A stretch of DNA of 5,737 nucleotides from CAYVKY01 sp964452115 (GTDB lineage: Bacteria > Bacteroidota > Ignavibacteria > Tepidaquicellales > Tepidaquicellaceae), in assembly GCA_964452115.1 (NCBI GenBank), contig CAYVKY010000136.1:1-5737 (forward strand), read 5' to 3'. Below are positions 1-5,681 of this stretch, piece after piece (position 1 is the stretch's first letter; every line of letters starts with the position of its first letter). The translations under genes and the position numbers were made by a program. The notes beneath the pieces are model-generated. The model saw nothing but the letters and a program-made list of their open reading frames with translations. It was not told the origin of the DNA and made no database searches.

Positions 1-41
1 GGGAAGGAGAGTATATATGTGTTTTAATAAATACTTACCCT

Positions 42-67
42 CATTCCCAAGCTCCGGCTTGGGAATG
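42..67. repeat. REP-like perfect palindrome
   Basis: Arms CATTCCCAAGC (42-52) and GCTTGGGAATG (57-67) are exact reverse complements, giving an 11-bp stem with a TCCG loop. No T-run follows on either strand, so it is not an intrinsic terminator. Palindromes built on TTCCCAAGC/GCTTGGGAA recur between genes in many bacterial genomes and resemble REP elements mobilised by IS200/IS605-like RAYT transposases; that parallel is from memory. Only one copy is present here, so its repeat nature cannot be shown from this window. Confidence 0.55.
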
Positions 68-131
68 CAATTTACGTATAAATGAAAAAATTTGGCATTT
101 TTGCACAGCCTCATCTCAGTGTGTTTTTATT

Positions 132-165
132 AAAATGTTCCGTGAATTTTTTCCGGAACATTTTT
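132..165 (+). terminator. Rho-independent terminator of an upstream unit
   Basis: AAAATGTTCCG (132-142) pairs perfectly with CGGAACATTTT (154-164) around an 11-base loop, and the right arm runs into a T-tract (161-165) followed by AT-rich sequence. This is a good intrinsic terminator on the + strand. The gene it serves is not visible, as no credible coding region precedes it in the window. It insulates the peptide operon that begins at 257. Read on the - strand the hairpin is also followed by T-rich sequence, so weak bidirectional action is possible. Confidence 0.7.
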
Positions 166-169
166 ATTA

Positions 170-177
170 TATATTTG
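170..177 (+). promoter_or_regulatory. Candidate Bacteroidota-type -7 box (TAnnTTTG)
   Basis: TATATTTG matches the TAnnTTTG -7 consensus described for Bacteroides and lies just after the terminator, which would give an untranslated leader of roughly 70 bases before the precursor gene. No TTTG -33 box is seen about 19-21 bases upstream, and AT-rich DNA makes chance matches common, so this is only a candidate. Confidence 0.25.
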
Positions 178-213
178 TATAAAAATAAATATGTTATGAT
201 TTTAGTATTGCTA

Positions 214-241
214 TTGAAATTCATTTTTCTGTAATTAAATA
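214..241 (+). promoter_or_regulatory. Alternative sigma70-like promoter
   Basis: TTGAAA (214-219) and TAAATA (236-241) are separated by 16 bases and resemble -35 and -10 hexamers. Transcription would begin only a few bases before the start codon at 257, giving a near-leaderless message. That would fit the absence of a Shine-Dalgarno sequence, but the match is weak and competes with the TAnnTTTG candidate at 170-177. Confidence 0.2.
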
Positions 242-256
242 CAAATTAGCTTTTAT

Positions 257-517
257 ATGACAATCAAAAAGTTAGAAGAAATCAGTATCGAGGAATCAAA
301 AATGATATACGGCGGTGCCTCTTATACTGATGAGTGTTCGTGCAGTTGTTCTTGTGACTGCGATTGCTCCTGTGACTGTCCCAAAGAAGAAAAACAGGAC
401 GAAGTTGCCGGCAAAGCCGCAACATACGTTGAGGTCGGCTTAAAGGTCGCCAATAAAGCGGGCGAGTACAGCGGAACCAGAACGGGCAACAAAGCCGAAA
501 GCACAATGACTTCATAA
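257..517 (+). CDS. Cys-rich double-glycine RiPP precursor peptide
   Basis: An 86-residue peptide with two visible parts. Residues 1-20 are a charged leader rich in Glu, Lys and Ile ending MIYGG, the layout of the GG-leader natural-product precursors paired with radical SAM enzymes in Bacteroidetes. Residues 21-86 would be released by cleavage after Gly20. They hold an uninterrupted alternating array, CSCSCSCDCDCSCDC (27-41, eight Cys with only Ser or Asp between them), then a Lys/Glu/Ala/Gly-rich tail with no further Cys. The maturase starts 22 bases downstream and a C39-protease ABC exporter follows, which supports a modified, exported peptide. No Shine-Dalgarno precedes the ATG; the start is fixed by the leader. 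The modification is unknown: thioether links (sactipeptide or ranthipeptide style, including Cys-Asp links) are an inference, and a metal-binding role is possible. I do not recognise a characterised product. Confidence 0.85.
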   Translation: MTIKKLEEISIEESKMIYGGASYTDECSCSCSCDCDCSCDCPKEEKQDEVAGKAATYVEVGLKVANKAGEYSGTRTGNKAESTMTS

Positions 518-539
518 GCTGTAGATAGATTTCAGTTCT

Positions 540-2138
540 ATGAATTCCGATATCATTTTTAAAAATTATCCGCTTATTAAATTAATCAATGGCGGAGGGT
601 TGACCATTGTATATGACGCAAAATCGAATTTTGCTTTTATGGCTTCAGAAAAGGAAATTGAATACCTGAAGGCATTATTCGGAAATGCATCACAGGAAGA
701 GTTTTGCACCGACGGGGATTTTATAAAGTTTTCAGAAAAAATTTCACTGCTTAAAAAATGCGGGGTTTTTATTCCCGGTTCAGTTCATAATATCGGAATA
801 ACAAACCGGAGTGATATGCTTGAACTCGTGAAATATTATGGGGAAAATATTGTAACGAGAAAATTCAACATCGAACTCACGGAAGACTGCAACTTCAGGT
901 GCAGATACTGCCCCAACACTCTTGCGGAATCGGGAAGAACTCATACAAAAAAATACATTAACGAAGAAACCGCCTTCAGGGCGATTGATAATTATTACAG
1001 GCGCTATACGGGATTTCTGAGCCGGCTTGATGAGGAGAAAAAGAAAAAACTTCTTGAAATGAATGCTCCGGGTGTGTCGTATTACGGCGGTGAGCCGCTT
1101 TTGAATTTTAATGTGCTGAAAAAATCGCACAGGTATTTTCTCAGCCTTGACTGGGAAAAATACGGCGCGGATAAATCCACATTTGTTTTCGGACTTACGT
1201 CAAACCTTGCGAAAATATCAGATGAAATGATTGATTACATCGCAGGAAACGGAATTATGCTTTATATCAGTCTTGACGGACCGGAAGAGGAGCACAATAA
1301 AAACAGGGTTTTTGCGGATGGCAGCGGTACCTTTGCGGCGGTGTACAAAAATATTCTGAAGATAAAAAATAAATACCCCGAATTTTATAAAACAAAAGTG
1401 TTTTATATTTCGGTAAGCACAAAAAATCTCGACAGGGAAAAATGCGAGAAATTTTTTGAGTCAGACAGCGGCAGCGGTATTGAAGGATTCAAAAGCAGAA
1501 TTATTTCGGAATACAGCGAGCGCGGAAAAGTTATTCCCGATGCAGATGAAAAACTTGAATCCCTTAATAATTATGAATCCGGTGACCTGGAATTTTTCAG
1601 CGATAAAATTTTGAATGAGGATTTTACTCCGCAGGGAAAAAAAGATATTTTCATAAACGAATACTGCCAGGGACTGAACAGATTTTTAAAAGTTAAATAC
1701 GATAAACCTTTCGGGTGCAATCACGTTCATTCATTAAACACCTGCCCGATGGGCTTCGACAATATTATGGCTGACTCAGACGGAAATTACCACATGTGCC
1801 ATAAAACGGACGGCTCGCTCATAATAGGAAACGTGAATGACGGACTTGACTATGAAAAAATTACCGATGCATACATGGAATTTAACCGCACGCTTGAAAA
1901 TGACGACTGCAAAAACTGCTGGGCTGTGAGATTCTGCAAAGCCTGCGCTGCGGTGAAACTCGATGACGGTAAATTTTTTCAGGCGAAAGAAGACGAGTGC
2001 GATTACATCAGAAAATCAAATGAATACCTGTTTAAAAAGTTTATCATAATGCAGCAAAACAGAGAGCTGACGGACTATTTTGAAGACAGGGAGAGTTTGA
2101 ATAAAGATACGGGAATAATTGACATAAAATATTTATAA
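540..2138 (+). CDS. Radical SAM/SPASM peptide maturase
   Basis: A 532-residue enzyme expected to modify the precursor encoded just upstream by S-adenosylmethionine radical chemistry. The radical SAM core begins with CNFRCRYC, whose Cys117, Cys121 and Cys124 form the CX3CX2C site for the 4Fe-4S cluster. GGEPLL (183-188) is the SAM-binding GGEP motif. The C-terminal SPASM region, which binds auxiliary clusters, shows Cys402-X12-Gly-X4-Cys420, then Cys457, Cys460, Cys466 and Cys469 as CX2CX5CX2C, and a late Cys487. The cysteine block is one residue shorter than the textbook CX2CX5CX3C. Residues about 12-85 precede the core and could be a small winged-helix, PqqD-like recognition domain for the leader, but this is judged from pattern only. 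The start lacks a Shine-Dalgarno, as for the neighbours. The length fits peptide maturases of this group. The chemistry (thioether, epimerisation or other) cannot be read from the sequence. Confidence 0.9.
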   Translation: MNSDIIFKNYPLIKLINGGGLTIVYDAKSNFAFMASEKEIEYLKALFGNASQEEFCTDGDFIKFSEKISLLKKCGVFIPGSVHNIGITNRSDMLELVKYYGENIVTRKFNIELTEDCNFRCRYCPNTLAESGRTHTKKYINEETAFRAIDNYYRRYTGFLSRLDEEKKKKLLEMNAPGVSYYGGEPLLNFNVLKKSHRYFLSLDWEKYGADKSTFVFGLTSNLAKISDEMIDYIAGNGIMLYISLDGPEEEHNKNRVFADGSGTFAAVYKNILKIKNKYPEFYKTKVFYISVSTKNLDREKCEKFFESDSGSGIEGFKSRIISEYSERGKVIPDADEKLESLNNYESGDLEFFSDKILNEDFTPQGKKDIFINEYCQGLNRFLKVKYDKPFGCNHVHSLNTCPMGFDNIMADSDGNYHMCHKTDGSLIIGNVNDGLDYEKITDAYMEFNRTLENDDCKNCWAVRFCKACAAVKLDDGKFFQAKEDECDYIRKSNEYLFKKFIIMQQNRELTDYFEDRESLNKDTGIIDIKYL

Positions 2139-2148
2139 TTCAGAAACG

Positions 2149-4308
2149 ATGATTCTATTTCCAAACGACAAACAATACGATGCTGCGGACTGCGGCGCGG
2201 CATGCCTGAAAAACATTTCGCGTTATTACGGAAAAATATATTCACTACAGACCTTCCGGGAACTAAGCCACGTAACTCGTGAAGGGGTATCGCTGCTCGG
2301 GGTTGATGAAGCCGCAGCGGCGGCGGGATTCATAACGAAAAGAGTAAAGATAAATTTTGAATACCTCAAAAGCGAAGTTCAGCTTCCGTGCATAGTTCAC
2401 TGGGAGCAGAATCACTTTGTTGTTGTTTATAAAATCAAAAACGGCTCGGTGTATATTTCCGACCCTGCAATCGGACGCGTAAAATATTCCGAAAAAACAT
2501 TCTTAGAAAAATGGGCTTATAAAAATGACGAGGGCATTGCACTGCTGCTTACTCCTTCGGATGAATTTTTTTCAAAACCGGATGACCGCCTCACAACCAA
2601 AAATTATAAATTCATATTTGACTATCTGAAGCCGCATAAAAAATTATTTGTGCAGCTGATGCTCGGACTTTTTATCGGCAGCATATTTCAGTTGATATTC
2701 CCGTTTTTGACGCAGGCGATTGTTGACAAGGGAATCAACCTGAAAAATTTAAATATAATAAAGGTAATCCTTGTTGCGCAGTTTTTTCTCGTGCTCGGAA
2801 GAACATCCGTGGGGCTGATTCGCGGCTGGCTGATGCTTTATATAAGTTCGCGCGTTAATATTTCTCTGATTTATGACTTTCTGAAAAAACTCTCGAAGCT
2901 TCCGATGAAATTTTTCGACAACCGCATCATCGGCGACATACTTCAGAGAATCGGCGACCATCAGAGAATTGAATCGTTCCTCACAAATTCAACACTCAAC
3001 CTGATTTTTTCAATTCTGAATTTCATTGTGTTCAGCATCGTGCTTGTGATATATAATTCAAAAATATTCCTCGTATTTCTTGCAAGCAGCCTGCTGTATG
3101 TGCTTTGGGTGATTATTTTTCTCGACAGGAGAAAGGAAATTGACTACGAAAGATTTTCGCGCCTGTCCGATAATCAAAGCAAGGTGATACAGTTCATACG
3201 CGGAATGCAGGAAATAAAGCTCAACAATAACCAGCGGTTCAGAATTTCCGAATGGGCAAAAATTCAGGTGGCGCTTTTCAGAGTCAACATCAAAGGGCTT
3301 GCGCTGACGCAGTATCAGCAGGGTGGAATATTTTTTATAAACGAAATAAGATATATCATAATCACATTTCTTTCCGCTTCATTTGTAATCAACGGCGATA
3401 TCACAATCGGTATGATGCTCGCAATTCAATATATTGTCGGACAGCTGGATACTCCCGTTGACCAGCTTCTTTCATTTATTTATTCGCTGCAGGATGCAAA
3501 AATCAGCCTTGAGAGAATTCACGAAGTCAGGAACAGGGAAAATGAAAGCCGGGGAATTTATTCATCGGCGGACTTAAATGCGCCTGCGATAAAGCTCGAC
3601 GACGTATCGTTCAGATATTCCGGTAAGTATTCCGAAAAGGTTTTGAAGAACATCAGCCTCAGGATTCCGTTAAACAAAAAAACGGCAATAGTCGGCAAAA
3701 GCGGCAGCGGAAAAACAACGCTGATAAAATTGCTGCTCGGATTTTACGAACCGGTTGAAGGAAATATTTTTATCGGGGATTTAAAACTCAGAGATATAAA
3801 TCCTGAGTACTGGCGCTCAAGGTGCGGAGCGGTGATGCAGGACGGATTTATATTCACCGACACGATTCGGAATAATATTGCACTCGGCAGCGACAGCGTT
3901 GATGAAGAAAAACTAAACCATGCCGTTAGTATAATCAAACTTGAAGAAGTTATAAAAGACCTGCCGCTGAAAATGAACACAAAAATAGGAATCGAAGGAC
4001 ACGGACTCAGTCAGGGGCAGAAGCAGCGCATATTAATTGCACGGGCGGTTTATAAAAATCCCGAAATATTATTATTTGACGAAGCGACAAATTCGCTCGA
4101 TGCAGAAAATGAAAAGCAGATATTAAACAATATTGATGAATATTTCAACGGAAGAACTATGATAATCAGCGCCCACAGATTAAGCACCGTCAGAAATGCC
4201 GATTTGATTGTGGTTCTGGATAAAGGGGAAATTGCAGAGCAGGGAACACACGCTGAACTTATTAACCTTAAAGGAAAATATTTTGAACTCATAAAAAACC
4301 AGCTATGA
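2149..4308 (+). CDS. Peptidase-containing ABC exporter (C39 protease-TMD-NBD)
   Basis: A 719-residue inner-membrane half-transporter that should cut the precursor leader after Gly-Gly and export the mature peptide using ATP, acting as a dimer. The N-terminal C39 papain-like peptidase (about 1-140) has the oxyanion Gln9, nucleophile Cys15 (DCG), His89 (NHF) and Asp105 (SDPAIG), so the triad is intact. Hydrophobic segments between about 165 and 440 form the ABC transmembrane domain, with six helices expected. The nucleotide-binding domain has Walker A GKSGSGKT (516-523), Q-loop Gln564, signature LSQGQ (620-624), Walker B ILLFDE ending at catalytic Glu645, D-loop SLD (649-651) and H-loop His676. 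All ATPase residues are present. It begins 10 bases after the maturase stop and its TGA overlaps the next ATG, so translation is probably coupled. Full length and apparently functional. Confidence 0.95.
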   Translation: MILFPNDKQYDAADCGAACLKNISRYYGKIYSLQTFRELSHVTREGVSLLGVDEAAAAAGFITKRVKINFEYLKSEVQLPCIVHWEQNHFVVVYKIKNGSVYISDPAIGRVKYSEKTFLEKWAYKNDEGIALLLTPSDEFFSKPDDRLTTKNYKFIFDYLKPHKKLFVQLMLGLFIGSIFQLIFPFLTQAIVDKGINLKNLNIIKVILVAQFFLVLGRTSVGLIRGWLMLYISSRVNISLIYDFLKKLSKLPMKFFDNRIIGDILQRIGDHQRIESFLTNSTLNLIFSILNFIVFSIVLVIYNSKIFLVFLASSLLYVLWVIIFLDRRKEIDYERFSRLSDNQSKVIQFIRGMQEIKLNNNQRFRISEWAKIQVALFRVNIKGLALTQYQQGGIFFINEIRYIIITFLSASFVINGDITIGMMLAIQYIVGQLDTPVDQLLSFIYSLQDAKISLERIHEVRNRENESRGIYSSADLNAPAIKLDDVSFRYSGKYSEKVLKNISLRIPLNKKTAIVGKSGSGKTTLIKLLLGFYEPVEGNIFIGDLKLRDINPEYWRSRCGAVMQDGFIFTDTIRNNIALGSDSVDEEKLNHAVSIIKLEEVIKDLPLKMNTKIGIEGHGLSQGQKQRILIARAVYKNPEILLFDEATNSLDAENEKQILNNIDEYFNGRTMIISAHRLSTVRNADLIVVLDKGEIAEQGTHAELINLKGKYFELIKNQL

Positions 4309-4339
4309 CAGAAGAAGAAAACGAAAAAAAAGAAGACCT
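4305..4339 (+). CDS. Start of a fourth operon gene, possibly HlyD-type adaptor (cut by gap)
   Basis: An ATG at 4305 overlaps the exporter stop (ATGA) and opens a frame reading MTEEENEKKEDL before running into N bases at 4340. The ATGA overlap is the usual sign of translational coupling in an operon. The visible residues are a charged, mostly acidic cytosolic N-terminus and carry no diagnostic motif. In Bacteroidetes-type peptide operons the gene after a C39 exporter is commonly an HlyD-family membrane fusion protein, which starts with a short charged cytosolic tail before its single membrane helix. That identity is inferred from position alone; another export or maturation gene is possible. 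That it is a real gene is likely; its function is uncertain. Confidence 0.5.
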
Positions 4340-4439
4340 NNNNNNNNNNNNNNNNNNNNNNNNNNNNNNNNNNNNNNNNNNNNNNNNNNNNNNNNNNNNN
4401 NNNNNNNNNNNNNNNNNNNNNNNNNNNNNNNNNNNNNNN
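4340..4439. other. Assembly gap of 100 N
   Basis: Exactly 100 consecutive N bases. A round 100 is the usual convention for a scaffold gap of unknown size, so the true distance may be much larger, and order and orientation rest on read pairing. It removes the body of the gene starting at 4305 and whatever precedes the gene at 4451. Base composition and gene content change across it. Confidence 0.97.
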
Positions 4440-4450
4440 ATTTTTAAACA

Positions 4451-4873
4451 ATGAAGTATATTAAAAATAGTTTTATATTAAAATGCTTGTTACCATTTAT
4501 TGTGGTTTATATAATCTTTTTGATTATAACATATATTACTAATTTTTATTACCCTGCACCGGAAAGACCGCTAAATATTCCTGACGATGCAGTATATCAT
4601 GGAGGAGTTGAAGGTTATTTTTTTGAAATTGTAAATAAATATGATTTCTCAGTAAGAATAAGAGTATATAAAGATTATGATGGAAGGCTTGTATCTGATG
4701 GTATATATACCGGAAAAGACTATTTGTTGTTACCGTATGTACGAGATTCTTTGCATAAATACATAGCAAATTTAGTATGTCCCGGACGGGAGGATTCCAT
4801 GATTGCATTACGCATAAATATACTGAACCCCTGTCCGTTTATAGTAATTTTAAAAAGATACAAAATTAAATAA
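4451..4873 (+). CDS. Small membrane-anchored protein of unknown function
   Basis: A 140-residue protein that I cannot assign to a family. Residues about 9-31 are a strong hydrophobic helix preceded by Lys residues, giving a type II anchor or uncleaved signal with the rest outside the cytoplasm. The exported part begins with a Pro-rich stretch, then DDAVYHGGVEGYFFEI (57-72) and alternating hydrophobic/polar strands (VRIRVYKDYDGRL) that suggest a small beta-rich domain. The 'HGG.(D/E)G...I' pattern vaguely recalls uncharacterised small proteins near Bacteroidetes Rhs tips, from memory only. It lies just after the gap, so upstream signals are lost; the ATG is the first in frame in the visible sequence, and a start inside the gap cannot be excluded. 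The DNA is markedly more AT-rich than the peptide operon. Candidate immunity protein by context; weak. Confidence 0.65.
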   Translation: MKYIKNSFILKCLLPFIVVYIIFLIITYITNFYYPAPERPLNIPDDAVYHGGVEGYFFEIVNKYDFSVRIRVYKDYDGRLVSDGIYTGKDYLLLPYVRDSLHKYIANLVCPGREDSMIALRINILNPCPFIVILKRYKIK

Positions 4874-4927
4874 ATTGAGACTGCATAATAATAAAAATAA
4901 TGATAAATTATTATTATTTACAAATCC

Positions 4928-4932
4928 GGAGG
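4928..4932 (+). promoter_or_regulatory. Ribosome binding site choosing the lipoprotein start
   Basis: GGAGG lies 12 bases before the ATG at 4945 and inside the reading frame if the upstream ATG at 4900 were used. The spacing is longer than ideal, but together with the signal peptide it favours 4945 (or, less likely, 4960) over 4900. Confidence 0.4.
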
Positions 4933-4944
4933 CTTCAAGAAACA

Positions 4945-5379
4945 ATGCGACATAATAAAATGTATTTATATTTATTACTATTTACTTTGATACTTTGTGG
5001 ATGTAACACGTTTAAAAAATCAGATTGTGAAAATGTAATTATAATCGGAATAGACTCGACATTTTTTTCATCTCATTATTTTATTAATTTAGAAGATGAA
5101 TCAAAGAATAATATTTGGGTAATTAGTAAAAGAAATATTTTAAAAGATAGCAACAATAAATATCAGGAAATAATATCTCTATATGACTCGAGTAAAAGAG
5201 TTAGTGTTTGTTTTGAAGAATTAGACGGTACTGAAAAAATATTCTTAAATAAAGGTTTTGGTGAAATAAATTCGATAGATTTGGAAGGTAAAATAATGTA
5301 TAAAAAGGGGAAATTTTACAATATTTTTAAATCAAAAAATTTCGATGGATTATATTATTATCCGGAAAAATTTAAATGA
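4945..5379 (+). CDS. Putative lipoprotein of unknown function
   Basis: A 144-residue protein when started at the ATG at 4945. It opens with a short basic region (MRHNK), a Leu/Tyr/Phe-rich hydrophobic core and a lipobox-like LCGC, making Cys20 the probable lipidated residue after signal peptidase II cleavage. The ATG at 4900 would add 15 residues before the signal peptide and is less likely; a GGAGG at 4928-4932 also favours 4945. The mature part is about 125 residues, rich in Lys, Asn, Ile and Phe, with short strand-like stretches such as VIIIGID and a C-terminal YYYPEKF. I recognise no family. It follows the membrane protein on the same strand and ends at an RHS fragment, so a periplasmic immunity role is an inference. 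Its DNA is very AT-rich, unlike the adjacent RHS fragment. Confidence 0.65.
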   Translation: MRHNKMYLYLLLFTLILCGCNTFKKSDCENVIIIGIDSTFFSSHYFINLEDESKNNIWVISKRNILKDSNNKYQEIISLYDSSKRVSVCFEELDGTEKIFLNKGFGEINSIDLEGKIMYKKGKFYNIFKSKNFDGLYYYPEKFK

Positions 5380-5670
5380 TGATTAAAATTACAAACTACA
5401 ACAAAGACCATCTCGGCAGCATCATCGCCGTAATTGACGGAGCAGCGGGAACTATTCACGCAGTCGCGGGTCTATGCTGCACCGGGCGACAATTGCCGTA
5501 CATACTCGACTACAGAAACAATAAAAATAAATTCACCGGCAATGGATAAAGATATAAGGTGGTCATATAAACCAAAAAACAAATATCTGCCATTTGACTT
5601 ACTAACAAAATCTCATCTTGAGAATTATAATATCCCGGATGAAAATATGAAATATATTAAAATGTATTAA
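5379..5670 (+). pseudogene. Broken RHS-repeat core fragment with variable tail
   Basis: The frame from 5379 reads KDHLGSIIAVIDGAAGTIHA (5403-5462), the signature of the RHS/YD-repeat core near its C-terminal end, and later KFTGNG before TAA (5547-5549). KFTG resembles the 'RYKFTGKERD' stretch of RHS cores. Between them the familiar sequence appears to move to the next frame (YAAPGDN) and back, and after KFTG the open frame is again the other one (MDKDIRWSYKP..., ATG at 5542, stop 5668-5670). No single frame spans it, and the N-terminal RHS repeats are absent, so it is a remnant or displaced tip rather than an intact protein. An open frame from TTG 5434 to 5670 exists but its first part is probably spurious. 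By my count 65 of 120 bases in 5401-5520 are G/C, far above the flanks. The 42-residue AT-rich tail is unidentified. Confidence 0.6.
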
Positions 5671-5681
5671 AGGGAGAATAT

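Noticed and set aside
17..85. A 22-codon open frame after AAGGAG (4-9), reading MCFNKYLPSF... to TGA
   Set aside because: The ribosome-binding site looks good, but the frame runs straight through the palindrome at 42-67 and ends soon after. It could be the stub of a gene cut by the repeat, but nothing in the peptide supports a real product.
175..200. TTGTAT (175-180) with TATGAT (195-200) as a promoter
   Set aside because: The spacer is only 14 bases, too short for a usual sigma70 promoter, and such hexamers are common by chance in this AT-rich stretch.
335..379. Reading the Cys array as a simple metallothionein
   Set aside because: A GG leader, adjacent radical SAM maturase and C39 exporter point to a modified secreted peptide. 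Metal binding of the product is still possible but is not the best primary call.
282..515. Antisense open frames across the precursor gene (282-515 and 322-504)
   Set aside because: They are shadows created by the Cys-rich coding pattern; the + strand peptide has a leader, a GG site and a matching maturase, while these have no start signal or recognisable features.
4050..4451. Minus-strand open frame spanning the N run
   Set aside because: It is held open by the ambiguous bases and lies opposite the conserved nucleotide-binding domain of the exporter.
4539..4808. Minus-strand 89-codon frame opposite the small membrane protein
   Set aside because: The + strand frame has a clean membrane anchor and plausible domain; the reverse reading has low-complexity His/Leu/Gln composition and no start signal.
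4885..4914. ATAATAAT/ATTATTAT stem between the membrane protein and lipoprotein genes
   Set aside because: Eight A-T pairs only, in DNA made almost wholly of A and T, with no T-run; expected by chance and unlikely to terminate transcription.
4900..4944. Upstream ATG at 4900 as the lipoprotein start
   Set aside because: It places 15 polar and aromatic residues ahead of an otherwise well-formed lipoprotein signal and would put GGAGG inside the coding region.
5434..5670. A 78-codon gene starting at TTG 5434
   Set aside because: Its first half overlaps, in another frame, the recognisable RHS sequence DHLGSIIAVIDG...; the start is a TTG with no ribosome-binding site. Only the later part of the frame may be meaningful, so it is treated as part of the broken RHS fragment.
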